Positions 46,243 to 58,126 of a stretch of 64,000 bases of DNA are shown piece by piece. Each line of letters starts with the position of its first letter. The stretch's first letter is position 1. Position numbers and translations under genes: made by a program. The notes under the pieces were generated by a model. That model saw only the letters and a list, made by a program, of their open reading frames with translations. It was not told the DNA's origin and made no database searches. Source of the DNA: Mallotus nudiflorus (lineage: Eukaryota > Streptophyta > Magnoliopsida > Malpighiales > Euphorbiaceae); the NCBI GenBank assembly GCA_947683625.1, contig CANTUR010000278.1, forward strand, positions 992,001-1,056,000, read 5' to 3'.

Positions 46243-48339
46243 TATAAGCATCATATTTTAAGATGCATTGGTGCATGAATGTGACGAAAGCCTCTATGAT
46301 GAAAATTTAGTCAAAACTTGACCTCTAGTGTTAAGTATAGTGATTTCAAGGACTAAATTGCAACATTTTTTAGGTTTAATTTAAAAAATAATAATTTTGT
46401 AAGGGCCTATTTAAAAATGTGCATAATGCCAATTGGCATTACATAATGCCAATCAGCATTATGTAATACCAATCAAAATTACACAATGTCGATCGACATT
46501 CTGTAATGTCGAGGCACTAAAATTTTAGGAAAAAAATTATTTTCTCAATTTTTTTAATTTTGATTGGTCCAAATTTAATTTATTTTTAATAAATTAATTA
46601 ATTTTGATATTGATTTGTCCAATGTGCATCTCCTACTATAATTTTTTGAAATTAAAATTCTTATCTTGTTTGTTTTGAGAGAGAGGATTAGAGCTGCTCA
46701 TATGGTTAGGTAGGGTTAGAATGAGATATAAAAAAAAGTTTGGGAAGGAAAAATGGGGGATTGCGTAAAGAGAGAAAAAGGAGAAAACCCTAGCAGCTAC
46801 TAAAAAAAGAGTTGATTGAAAAACACAGAGAGAAAAAAAAAGAAAGTGGAAAAAAAACCTTTTAAAAAAAGTACGTTCTTTTCAAGGTCCAGAAATCAAG
46901 AAAAACACAAAGTCAATTTTCTCAAGACGATGAAATCTCATTCTTAGAGTCATTCAAATAACATCAGTATAGTATCCTTCTTCTACTCCTTTCTTTTTTA
47001 TTATTAATTCTTTTTTATATCATTTTATTATTTTTGGTTTAATTTTCATTATTTTTTTCTTCATTCATTTATTCTAATCTTTTTTATTCTTTGTGTTTCA
47101 TGGTTCTATGATGATGAACACATGATTTAACTAAGGAAAACCCATGTAGAATCTATAAATGAAAACCAAGAATTAGGATCCCAATTTAATTATTATGTAT
47201 TTTTTATTTTTTTCTATCCAATTTATTTTTTTAGTTCTGAATTTGTTTAATTTATTTTCTTGAGCGTTATAATTTTAATTTAATTTAATTTTTGTTATTT
47301 TTGGGTAGATTTTGTAATAGCCTCGATAGTGAGAATAGTGAAACTCTTTATTTTTTTGCACTACTAAAAGTAATTAGTAAATTAGGTTCATTTGATAAAA
47401 CTCTAATAAAATCAATGGTGGCTTTAGATTAATTTAGGTTGCATGTAATTAAAATTAGGTTAGAAATCACTTAATGTATGTTTTTTATTCATTATTTGCT
47501 TTAATTTATTGTTTGGGCTTATTTGCATGTTTTTATTCTCTTTGAGGCCCAGACCTACATTAGGTTCTAATCCATTTAATAAATAGGCTTTTAATCAGAT
47601 TTTTAGGTTTAATTAATTTAAAAATTAATTTAGGCCCAATTAGATTAATTTAAACTTAGGCCCATTTTTAGTTTAATTAAAATTAATTTAGACTTAGCTC
47701 AGCCCATTCAAGCATTTTCTTTTTAAAATAAATAGATTTGGAATCACATCACCTAATTTAAATTTAATTAGAATTAAGCCCACTAATTTATTTCTATTTT
47801 TCTTAAAATTACTAAGCTCGCTTAGTAAATTAAAGCAATTAGATTTAGGCTCATTAATTCAATTAAAATATAGGACCACCTTTAGTCCTTTTCACTTATA
47901 AATAAAACTTCTAGAATTAGCTAACTTTGATTAATAAAATTAATCTAGTTTAGACATAGGGACACTGCCTTTTGTATGTATTTTTATATGTAATTTAATG
48001 ACTTATGGCCTTTGGGTTAAATGAATGTTTGATTAGGGTTTAAATAAAATTGCGTGTAATTAGAGAATAAGATAGTAATTGATAAAATACTTTTAAATGA
48101 ACACAAGATTGAAAAAAATTTGTATTTCATTTCCAAAATCTCCTAGTTATGATACTAGCTTTCTTTTAGAGAATTGGGTACCACCAAAATGATTTGTCTC
48201 AATTATTACCCTAGGTGGCGAATCCACATCTCCATGTTATGTCTTTATGACAATGGTAAGTGTGTTCTCTGGAGCCCTGAGTTTAAACAGTGTCACGGTT
48301 GCTAAAATCTTAGGCACATGCTAAACCCTACCCTTTATA
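46243..48339 (+). repeat. LTR3 of the Tat array
   Basis: 2097 bp. It starts TATAAGCATCATATTTTAAG (TG changed to TA) and ends taccctttata (CA changed to TA). The U3 array is at 46421-46516, TATA at 46727-46733. It is collinear with LTR1 over its length but carries many substitutions, so the array is much older than the SIRE-like insertion. Confidence 0.85.
46421..46516. repeat. 20-bp palindromic array in LTR3 U3
   Basis: Five units: gcataatgccaattgg, cattacataatgccaatcag, cattatgtaataccaatcaa, aattacacaatgtcgatcga, cattctgtaatgtcgaggca. The last two match the last two of LTR1. It ends about 210 bp before TATA. Confidence 0.8.
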
Positions 48340-50420
48340 GAGTGGCATGAGATCACTCAACGAGTATTGCCCACGACAGAGATTTTGGGGTTTGGGGGAT
48401 CACATCTACTTTATGACTATTTCTCATTATATGATATTGAATTTATAACTACCGCAACACTCTAGTTTTGGCTATGATAGTTTATGTAACATTCATATAA
48501 TACATCAGATAATGAAAGATAATAAAGCATAAAATATTATTATTACATCACTTTCCTAACAAAATACATACAAAAGGAAATGGATTGCATAAATGTAAAT
48601 CTAGCTTATATATAATGAACCTATAAGGTTAGCATAACTATACACGTAGCTTACTCGATAATGCAAATAACATAATAAGAAGTGAACACTCAATCACCTG
48701 AAAGAGTAAGTAAAATGTACATAATCATGCATGTTTACAGTGATTATTATGCTATAATGATGTGTGATGATGATATAAGGGATGCATGATGACATCATTG
48801 GACTGAGAACATGATGACCCTAGTTTAGAATGTGAACTTTCCATGATATTGATATGTACTATGTGATTTCATGTTTTGAAACTAGAGGATGTAAAATGAT
48901 GTTATAAAATGAGCAAATCAAAGCATAAGTTATTCATATAGCATGCAAATTGCCAGTCTCAACATGCAAGCATAATAAATTTCATAAATGTTGGAGATAA
49001 TAAAGTAAAATGCATTACGATAAAATAAATGTGCTAAAATGATTGTGTGGTCCTCATATTCGACTGAGCTTGTATGAGTTTTAAAGTTTTAGCTTCCAGG
49101 AATTATTAACCTTTCCTTGTCTAGAGGTTCAAAATGATGTGTAGAATAATGCAAATTTATATACCTTTAAAGCATGCTTTAAGAGAGGTGAGGCTAGGTC
49201 TAGTGGAAAGGAGGTCTAATAACCTAAGAAAAGCACAATATGAGAGTTAAAAGTATATGGAAATGGGTTTCCAATGTCTTCAGAAGGATAAATTTTTTAG
49301 TGTATGGGTTGTTGTTGTTAAAAACCATTATTTATAGTGCAAAGTTCAAGAAAGAGGGGTATGTGTAGGGTCACATGCACATTTTTAGAACGAAGCATGC
49401 AACCATTTGAAGTGTGCACGACTACGCGCTTAGTACATGGTCATATGCTTAGTGTATGGTTGAAGGAATCAATTACACACATTGGAATATGAGTTGAAAC
49501 GTGGTGTGAGCATGAAATTGATTAGGATAAATTTCAAAAAAATTTCCTAGTGTGTAACCCTTATATAAAGGCAAGCATTCCAAAACCACCAAGATCACAA
49601 TAGATTGAATTTACATAATTAATTACTTTCATGCTTAATAGATAATATAAATCAAAGATTCATAAAATAGTGAAAACATAAAGCATGGCAAGAGACCTAC
49701 ATCTGGAGTTCAGTAACACTTATAAAGTCTAACTGTCAGTAGGATGCTCGATAGGCTTTAAGAAATGATTGATGCAAATCTACAAGCTCCTAGCTACCAA
49801 AGTGTGAAGCCTCTAGCTTGAAACACACAAGTGGTACCAAAATGACTCTAAGCTATTAAAGAATCTCTACCCATAAGCTCCTCCTTATTAATGACCCGAA
49901 AGCTTGCTAGAGCTCCTCTCCTTCCTTGGATGATGTAAGATTTCCTACCTCCTTTGGATGTAGCCTTCACTTGAATGACTTTTATACAAAGGATGGTGAT
50001 AATGGACTTATGAAGAAACATTACTCTTATATTTCTTACTCATAACACTTAGAAGAAAGATGAAAAAGAAGACTCAACTTTTTATTTTCTCTCTTAGTGC
50101 TTTCTCTCCAATGTAAGTGGTAAATGAAGTATGAAGTGTGTAGAGAAACTACACTAACTTAGTGTATGTATGTAAAAGGCTAATTTGCATGTGTCGAGAC
50201 TCTCCTCTAACTCAAGCTTGAGTGTAAGATAAGTAATCTCATGCATGTGCTTACTTTTTCACTTTAAGTGTAAAATAAGCTATCTCAAACATATAGAGAT
50301 TGAACACTAATTTAAGGTGCATTCTTATGACACATCTCCATGTTTGCAACCATGCAATCACATTGCATGTAAAGCTATACTTAAGTGGCCACCATGCAAG
50401 CATGATCTTCATATGGTCAT
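48340..50420. other. Unclassified repeat between the array and G3
   Basis: No gene is recognised. The left end (tttggggtttgggggatcac, ttctcattatatgatattg) resembles 11540-11610. A TATA-like cccttatataaaggc lies at about 49558. The section 49380-49450 with gtgcacgactacgcgctta and catggtcatatgcttag resembles text seen in gypsy LTRs, so a decayed LTR is plausible, but I could not define its ends. Confidence 0.4.
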
Positions 50421-52398
50421 TGTAAGCACCTAATTTTGGGATGTAATTGTGCATAACTACGACGTAAGGCCCTATGATGAAATTTATTCAAAAATTAAAC
50501 TTGGTTGTCAATTTTTCAGACTTTAGGGACTATATTGAAATATTTTTTAGGATTTGATTACAAGGAAGTCAATTTTTTAGGGGTCTTTTGGTAATTAAAA
50601 GTTAAAAAAATTAGGATCGGCATTGTTGTAATGCCAATGCATTTTTTTTTCAATTTTTCTCCTATTTTCTTAATTTTTATCTATTTTTTAGTTTTTTGAT
50701 TAGTTAAAAATTTAATTTAATTATTATTATGATCAGTAAAATTTTTTGATGTGTTCAAAACACGTAAGGAGCTTTCAAAATCAAATTTTGTTATCGGTCT
50801 ATTTTAAAGAGATAGTCTGTTCCTGCAATTGAGGAAGTCAATACGTAGGCATACTCTGCTTTAAAGAGTCGGCGTGCGTGCAAGGAGGAACAAAAAGGGG
50901 ACAAAAAAAAACTAGAGAAAAAAAAACCCTAAGCGGCAAGAGAAGACCAGAGAGAATAGCGTAAAAAAAAACCTAACTGCACACTACTGAGAACGCCATG
51001 TACACCATAAACTTTGATTTCTTTTGTTCTTTCAAAGCCTTAGTTTTCTTGATATGGTTCATTTTAATGAGGGTGATTCATTGTTCTTTTTAGTTCCAGC
51101 CCAGAATCAACAACAATTCAATTTCAATGGTGAAAATCTTAGTCTAAGGGGCTAAAACAAGCATTTGCACATCACTCCATTTTCTCTTCCCCTTCTCTCT
51201 TTTATTTCACAATCTTTTTTATTAATATTTTGTTATTTGATTCAGTTTTACTAATCTTTTTATTTCTATGTTTTTTTTTTAATTTTGATGTTCGAATGTG
51301 GATTGAGGAGGATGTTACCTGTGTTTAAATTGAACAGAAGGTCCATGGAATGCCATGGAAGAACCTATGTTGTTTTCTAGTAGAACTTAGGGCTTTATCT
51401 TTATTTTACATTTTGGTATCCTATGTAGTTATTTTAATTCATGTCTACGTAATTGATTGATTTTATTTTTTTATACGTAGTTTGTAATACCCCAGTAGTA
51501 GGAATAGTGTAAGATTTAATTTTCTATGTTTAAAATCAATTAGTAATTAGGTTCAATTGGGTAAAAATCAATTGAAATCAATGGTGGCAGTAGCTTAATT
51601 TAGGGTTTATAGAAAATACTAAAATGTTTATTTGATCCTTTTTTATGTTTTATTTGTTTTGGGTTGTGTTTTTTGGGTTATTTTGGGCCCTAAGCCCACG
51701 CTTAGGTCCAACTCACTTTAAATAGGCTTAAAAAATGGTTTAGGGCTTTAAACAATTAAAATCAATTTAGGCCCATTAGGTTAATTAGATTTTAGTCCCA
51801 CTTGGTTAATTAAAACTTGTTTAGACTTAGCTCAGCCCACTTAATTTCATTTCTTTTAAAATTAAATAGACTTAAGCCCATTTTTTAGACAAACTAAAAG
51901 AAATAGATGTAGGTTCACTAATTAATAAAAATGTAGGCCCACCTTTAGTCCCTTTCTCAGTTGTAAATAAAATATAAATCTAGCTAACTTTTTAATAAAA
52001 TTAACATAGTTTAAACTTAGGGACAACACGATCTTGAGTGCATTTTTTATGTGTATTTTTATTGACTAGATGCCTAGGGTTAGATGGATGTCAAATAAGG
52101 TTTAAATAAAATTTCATTTAATTAGAGGATGAAATAATCATTTATAAAATTATTCTAAATGAACATGAGACTAAGAGGAGTTAGTATTCTGTTCCTAAAA
52201 TCTCTTGGTTGTGGTGCTAACTTTCTTTTAGAGAATCGAGTACCACCAATCAAATTGTCCCAGCTATTACCTTGGGTGGTGACTCCTCTTCTCCACGCTA
52301 TGAATTTGTGACATAGTAGTGTGTTCCCTTAGACCTTGAGCCTAAACAGTGTCGCGGTTGCTAAAATCTTAGGCGTGCACTAAACTCTATCGTCTACA
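50421..52398 (+). repeat. 5' LTR of G3 (LTR4)
   Basis: 1978 bp from TGTAAGCACCTAATTTTGGG to atcgtctaca. It has a single palindromic unit, gtaataccccagtagtagga at 51484, GGCCCA-type motifs (51680-51960) and the common end. No clear TATA box could be placed. Confidence 0.88.
50621..50640. repeat. Single palindromic unit in LTR4
   Basis: cattgttgtaatgccaatgc, preceded by gatcgg. The partner LTR5 has six units at the same place. Confidence 0.75.
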
Positions 52399-52399
52399 G

Positions 52400-52417
52400 T
52401 GGTGACTCCACTAAGGA
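52400..52417 (+). other. Primer binding site of G3
   Basis: tggtgactccactaagga, one base after LTR4; identical to the G0 site. Confidence 0.65.
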
Positions 52418-53384
52418 TAAGAGATACTGATTCTACTCGTGTTCTTTAGAATTATTTTATCGATTATTATTTCATTCTTGCATTCATTCTGCATGTCCCT
52501 ATTAAACTGATGGCATTGGTTTATGATTCCATGATTCCACTAGCTTCATGGAATTGTAAATTGGCTAACCATCACTTTTAGCCTTAACTCGGTCCAAGAG
52601 AGATTACTAGGCTCATCTTATCAGAGTTTGTAACCCAAGTCCATAAGGGGGGGTAATCTTCTCTCGAGTTGGTAAAGGATGTTGGGCCCCTCTGACCTTG
52701 GCCTATAACTTAAAGTCCATAATGGAGAGCATCTTGATAAAGGAACCTTAACTTTTCACCTGACCCTAACCACATATAATGGCCTAGTTACTTCCCCTAG
52801 GATTTTTACCCAAAGTGCTTGTTTGTTTGAAATTTCCATGAGATATTTCTATTTATAAAAGCCGAGGCCTATAACTTTGAAGCTCATTCAGGCTAATAAG
52901 GATTAGGCTAGACCTTTATATTTAGAAATGCTACTTTTGTGCTTTTATCTTTTAAGAGAGATTTGGCATGCACGTTGGCTCTTAATATCCCATGTTGATA
53001 TGAAGGCCAAGACAAAAAATCCTAGGAAAAGAGACTTGCCATTGAATACGTGTGTGGGAGAAATAAGGTTGGAAGGTTTACCTGCATGATGGCCTATTAA
53101 TTGCTTCTTGATACTTGTTAAGTGCTTGCTTGCTACTTGTTTCATAGCACGTGCATCATGCATACATGCATAAATACAGTCCATGCATCATACTAATACC
53201 TTGTTTTGCAACCATCATAGATTCATATGGGTCTTCTTGTGTTTAGAGGCAAAAAGGTGGAAGATTAATCCAAACAGATCTAAGCCCTAAGTTAATAGCT
53301 CAAGAGATCCTTCAAGAACTAGATAAGAGTCCAATCAATCCACTATACCTAGAAGTTGAACCAACTAACACTAAACAGACTGAA
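52418..53384 (+). other. Untranslated leader of G3
   Basis: Collinear with the G0, G1 and G2 leaders (ctagcttcatggaattgtaa, gatttggcatgcacgttgg, gtgtgtgggagaaataaggt). It ends at the gag start. Confidence 0.65.
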
Positions 53385-55319
53385 ATGGAACAATAACTAG
53401 AGATATGGACCTTAAAGGACATTAAGGGAGCTTTAATGGATGACATGAGAGCTATGATGCAAGATGAACTGAGAAAGGCTTTGGTCGGACTAGTGCAACC
53501 TATTATTGAACAACCACCTACTGCTACTGTTGAACAGCCACCTATTGTTGTAGCTCCTCCACCTGCTACTAATAATGCTGGGGGGCAACCTGCTGCTAGA
53601 AATGTGCCTGCTACTGATGTGAGACTGGAAGACATTAAAAACTATATGGTAGAAAAAGTGAAGAGAGAGTCACTTGAATTGGTCCATGATCATGAGTCTA
53701 AGTAGATGCAAGCACTAACTCATGAAATGTCCAAGATAGAAGAGCTTATTAAAGGACAAGGAATGGGATATTCTTTTAACTTTGATGACATGCTACAAAT
53801 GGAGGGAGATAAGGTACCTGAAAATTTCAAAATGCCTCAACTGCAGAAGTTTGATGGGAGAGGAGATCCAAGGATTAATTTGAGTCAATACACCACAACC
53901 ATGAGCACTACTAAAGCACCATTGTCAGTAGTTGCTAGGCTATTTGTACTATCACTTGAGGGAATGGCTATAAATTGGTACCATGGATTAGAAAAGTCTA
54001 TTAGGGCTAACTAGAAAGAACTATGTACTGCATTCTTGAAACAATATGATTATAACACTTGATTGGAAGCATCTATTAGGGATTTGGAGTTGACTAAGAA
54101 AAAACCCAATGAAACCTTTTTTGATTTCCTTACCAGATTCATGAATAAAGCAGGACTGATGAAAAATAAACTGGCTAAAAAAGCTAGGATGATTGTTTAT
54201 AATGTATCACCTAATTTGGTCAAAAGACTACAAATGATGAACCCAAATACCTTTATAGATTTATATGATGATGGTCTACAAGCTGAAGAGATAGAGAATG
54301 AGAAAAATAAGAATTCTAGAGGCTCAATAACCCAAAATTACTCAATTAGGGGCACACAACAAGGAAGTACTAACCAAGCTATGAAGGTGCGTGTAGTTCA
54401 GCAACCCTGAAGGTTCTCCAACTTCACCTAACAACTCTCTAAAGTCCTAGAGAGACTAATCCAAAAAGGCCAACTCTGACCCTTAACCTCTTCTAAGCCA
54501 CTAAACCCAAATGTCCTTGGTTTTGACCCTAACAATTACTATAAATTCCACCAAGCTGTTGGCCATCCCACAGACAATTGTATCCGTATAAAACATGATA
54601 TCCAAAACCTGATAGACTCTGAAAAAATCATCGACCTTGAAAAGTCCAACTCTAACCCAAACACCAGAAACAACCCTTTCCTAAACTACCAAAATGTTCC
54701 ACTACTAGCCACTATGATGATCAACTCAAGAGTTAGCGAAGAAGAAGTACTAAGCTCCTTTGAGGACTTTAACCCTATACCCAATGGAGAACCTTTTGGA
54801 TAGCCATGGAGAGGAGTGGAAGATTTATTGGGCCAACCCTCAGGCAAGTTTGATTACAGAGTACTCTACTCGAAACCACCCTCTGCTGATATCCCTATTG
54901 AATCAATTAAGCCCTCAGGTTAGGGAGATGAGTTTGATGTTAAGCCGATAAAAAAAGAGCCTAAAATTCCTGAGCAGCAGCTAAGAGGAGATGAAGATAT
55001 ATTGGGACAACCTTCGAGCTATTTTGATTATAGAGTGTTTTACTCTAAGCCCACTTCAGCTGATATACCCATTAAATAAATTTTACCTATAGGATGGGTC
55101 GATGAGTTTGATGATAAGCCTATGAAAGAAGAGAAAGAACCTAAAATTCTTGAGCAGCCACCAAAAAGTGCAGAAGACTTATTGGGTCAGCCTTCAGGAA
55201 AGTTCGACTACAAGGTGTTTTATACTAAACCACCTTCTTTTAACATACCCTTTGAGTTGATTATGCCTACAGGATGGGAGGATAAGTTTGATGATGAGAA
55301 GCTACTAAACAAAAAATAA
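53385..55319 (+). pseudogene. gag: Tat gag and repeat-rich linker (G3), stop-riddled but frame-continuous
   Basis: One frame of about 645 codons is readable without any frameshift. Start MEQ, then TLKDIKGALMDDMRAMMQDE, VRLEDIKNYMVEKVKRESL; capsid core GMGYSFNFDDMLQME, QKFDGRGDPRINL, ARLFVLSLEGMAINWYHGL, AFLKQYDYNT, NPNTFIDLYDDGLQAEEIE; a Cys/His segment YYKFHQAVGHPTDNCIR (about 54540-54590); then three linker repeats (54822-55319). In-frame stops at 53394, 53703, 54012, 54060, 54408, 54429, 54477, 54801, 54921 and 55077. Where a sibling shows the ancestral codon, several are TGG-to-TAG, CAG-to-TAG or CAA-to-TAA changes. Gag would form particles and bind RNA. The protein is not made at full length. 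Confidence 0.85.
54822..55319 (+). repeat. Three 58-60-codon direct repeats in the G3 linker
   Basis: Repeats start at 54822, 54996 and 55176 (174 and 180 bp apart), all in the gag frame. Each reads D-L/I-LGQPS-G/S-x-FDY-R/K-V-x-Y-S/T-KPPS, then DIPIESI-like, a P-x-GW-x-DEFD stretch, K-x-KEEPKI and PEQ. Spacing in multiples of three shows they arose under coding constraint. G2 keeps only the tail of one unit (IGWGNEF-like text at about 36460). I do not recognise the motif. Confidence 0.8.
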
Positions 55320-56200
55320 AAATGCACATTTGAGGTATAGGAAGATGAAGTCATAAAGATAATTGACAAATAGATGCAAGAATAATTGTTATGTCAACCA
55401 CCTCAAGGAAAACCACTATGAGACTCAGCATTCCTAGCATCTAGAAAAGAAAATAAAATTTTAGTTTCCATTTTGTTTTAGTGATCGATGCTATAAATTT
55501 TGATCATGCTTACTTATGTAATCCTGATAGTTATATGCATTATAATTTATATCAATATTTTTAACATAAATTCAATTCAATTAGATTCATTCAGCATGGG
55601 CACAAATGCAAATTCAAAGAACATACATATATCACATTATGTAACTTCTGAAGATAGGAAATGTGAGAAAAAAAGGAAAGAACAAAGAGAGAATAAAAAA
55701 AGAAAAAAAAAAGAGAAAAAAGAATAGTAAAGTAAAAATTAGAGAGGAAAATTCATGACTGACTGATAACATGAGTTATATCATTTGATGTAATGAATGT
55801 TCTCATTTTTGCCCTAATGAATTATTAAAATTGAATTTTAAATTTTTGTTCAAACATCGTATATTGGTCTTTATCATAACGCATAAGTATCTGAATGGAA
55901 AAACAATACATGATGAAAGCTAAATCAAAGCTATGAGATCACTATTTTAGTTACGTTTTCTTTTTTCCACCTCTTTTGTAATTTTCCTTGTAAGCCTAGC
56001 ATTCTTGAGAATTCAAGTGGCTTAGTAACTTACTTTTCAATCTATACATTGTAACTATCATCAATTATTGCATCAGCATCAAGCCTCATATTCTGCTCAA
56101 TAATTCTTCAAAGTGCAAGTCCAGTTGATTTCATCATCCAAAACTTGCTTCAATCAGTTTTCCCACTCCTATGTAGCTTCAATACATGAGATTGTAGCTA
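55320..56200 (+). other. Residual linker and post-integrase zone of G3, with pol deletion junction
   Basis: 55500-55640 corresponds to the G2 linker at 38080-38200 (HAYLCNPDSYMHYN-like). After an A/G-rich run (about 55660-55735) the text corresponds to G2 at 41450 and beyond (ctgataacatgagttatatc). About 3.2 kb of G2-equivalent sequence (RT to INT) is absent. No intact gene. Confidence 0.75.
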
Positions 56201-57300
56201 ATACGGTTAGTAAGACAAAGGGCCAACAACAATAATGGCCAAATCGAGTCTCTTTTGCACATAAAGAAAGTGATTGCTAGGATAAATTCAAAATGAAGTT
56301 AGGAGCAAAATGTAACTCTGGGGCAGCTTGGGGGAAAAATGGCAAATACAACACTAGAACTTTGAAGTTAGTGAAAGATCTCAAGACAAAAAGGAGTAAA
56401 CTGGAAGCATACAGATACATCAGTTATCATATAACAAAAGCAGTAACAAAAAGAAAAGTTCATCAATGCATCAGTCAATCATAAGCACCAGTATAAAGCC
56501 ATGGACCCCACTCATTGGCCTGGTTATTTGTCTAATAGACTATATCAGAAGCTTAAACATTAGAAGTACCAACAATGAAGCATCAAATGCTTAAACCTAC
56601 AAGTGGTTGATGAGGCACCTCATTCTCACACTCCAAGCTGCTAACATAGCTTTACTCTAAACAGAAGACCTATTAGGACCATGTATATTATACATAACAT
56701 GCATACCTTGCATACATTTATTGTGAAATACTTTCTTTGCATAATAAAGCCTTTGAGCCTAGTCAAGATTGTCCAGACACTTTGCTACTAACATTCAAAA
56801 TTAGTGTTGTAAAAGTGCAGGAAAGTAGTTAGAGTATTCATAGGTAAAACATCTAAAGGAATGAAAATAAAAGGAGTAACATTACCAAGAAGCATCATCC
56901 TGGTAACCTCAAGAGGCTAGATAAGACTTTTAAGCTCCTCAAACTCAGTATCCATCTCCATAGTCTCATCGGGAGCATCATTTGGAATATCTTTCCATAA
57001 TAGTTAGACCATTGTAGGGTGTGGAATATGGTAACGAGAAGGTCCAAAATGTCAGTGATACATGCGCTCGGCCCTAAAAAGGGAAGAATGCACTCAAAAC
57101 TTGAGACAAATTCACTTTAAAGACTTCTTTGGTGGTGAAATAAAAACCTCTAACTCCCAAATCTTTTCTTTTGCAGGAAACATTGGGAAGAGGAATGAGA
57201 CCCTTTACCAAAGCATCAATAGAATAGCAGAAAGACAAATTTAGCCTAAAGCCAAAACCTCAATGGCAGAATATCATGACCCTGTGATCTGAGACATCAT
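56201..57300 (-). pseudogene. Older antisense PMD-gene segment in G3 (first copy)
   Basis: acctacaagtggttgatgag, ctcattctcacactccaagc and the later ggaatatggtaacgagaagg / cagtgatacatgcgctcggc correspond to the 3' part of the antisense gene at 59470-60350 (acctacaagctatcggtgaa; cagcaacacactcgctcccc) and in G2 at 42600-43470. It is strongly diverged and no PMD core is readable. Plus-strand frames here are chance frames. Confidence 0.5.
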
Positions 57301-58126
57301 TACCACAATTAAAAAAAGAAGAATGCAAAAGAATAACGTTGCATTTTGACAAAATTTCTTTACTTACAAATAAACCATACTAACTTATGGTATTTTATGC
57401 AGGGAAAATAAAAGAGAATGAAGAAGAGGAAAGGAATCGATACATCAATAAGAATGACTAGGATAGCAAATGTCAATCACTCATCAAAATATCACTTTGT
57501 GTTACAAATAGCTTGACAAATGGCAAAGGGAAGTAGTATAACTCTATCTATTTTGATTTTGTAGTAAACTACAAAGAAAATTTATAAAATTGAAAGTAAA
57601 TTCATTCACTTCATGATATCATGTGCGAAAACTTATCTCAGGACCTTTCATTTTAGTGGCTTTCTTTTATTATCCTCACAGAATTTAGATGCCTTATTGA
57701 CAGTTCTATGCTGAGAGTTTCTAAAAGTCTAATAAATCTAATGCTTACTTTACTCCCAAATGAGGGGAAGAATATGCAAAGAAAAAATCTATGGACTTTC
57801 AGTATAAATTAGTTGAATTTCAAAGTGTCAATTTAGTCTATTGAATAATAAATGTGCATATAATCTACTCTAATGCTCAGAAATGAGTACGAGTACAAAT
57901 CCCTCAACGGTATCCACGCTAAGTAATATGAGAAAGGTAGGGAAACATTAAGAGGAGAATCAGAATAAGAACAAGCATAATGTACTCCAATGCCCAAAAA
58001 TGTGAAACAGTATCAATATGAACCTCTGGCGATATCCACGCTGACTAATACAAGAAAGGCGAAGGAATACTAAAAGAGTACCCACGTTAAAAAAAACTTG
58101 CTCTCTTTACATGGTTAACTTGTACC
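57301..58126. repeat. AT-rich DNA with short tatccacgct repeats
   Basis: A segment ggtatccacgctaagtaata ... gaaaggtaggga occurs at about 57908, as gatatccacgctgactaata at 58030, and again as ggtatccatgctgagtaata at about 58925, beyond the next insertion. The text between is unremarkable and no gene is seen. Confidence 0.5.

Larger units (their letters stand above)
28931..48339 (+). mobile_element. Tandem Tat-lineage Ty3/gypsy array (LTR-int-LTR-int-LTR)
   Basis: Three LTRs in the same orientation (28931-31013, 32541-34351, 46243-48339) separate a short internal region (G1) and a long one (G2). G2 domain order is gag, PR, RT, RNase H, second RNase H, INT, as in Ty3/gypsy. The second, archaeal-like RNase H and the segment KAKANVSI...LLMHSSSHKRALVKALS before PR place it in the Tat lineage. 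Flanks are gagca (left) and gagtg (right), a possible decayed 5-bp duplication around the whole array, which would make it one insertion unit produced by unequal recombination between LTRs. All coding regions are broken. Confidence 0.8.
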
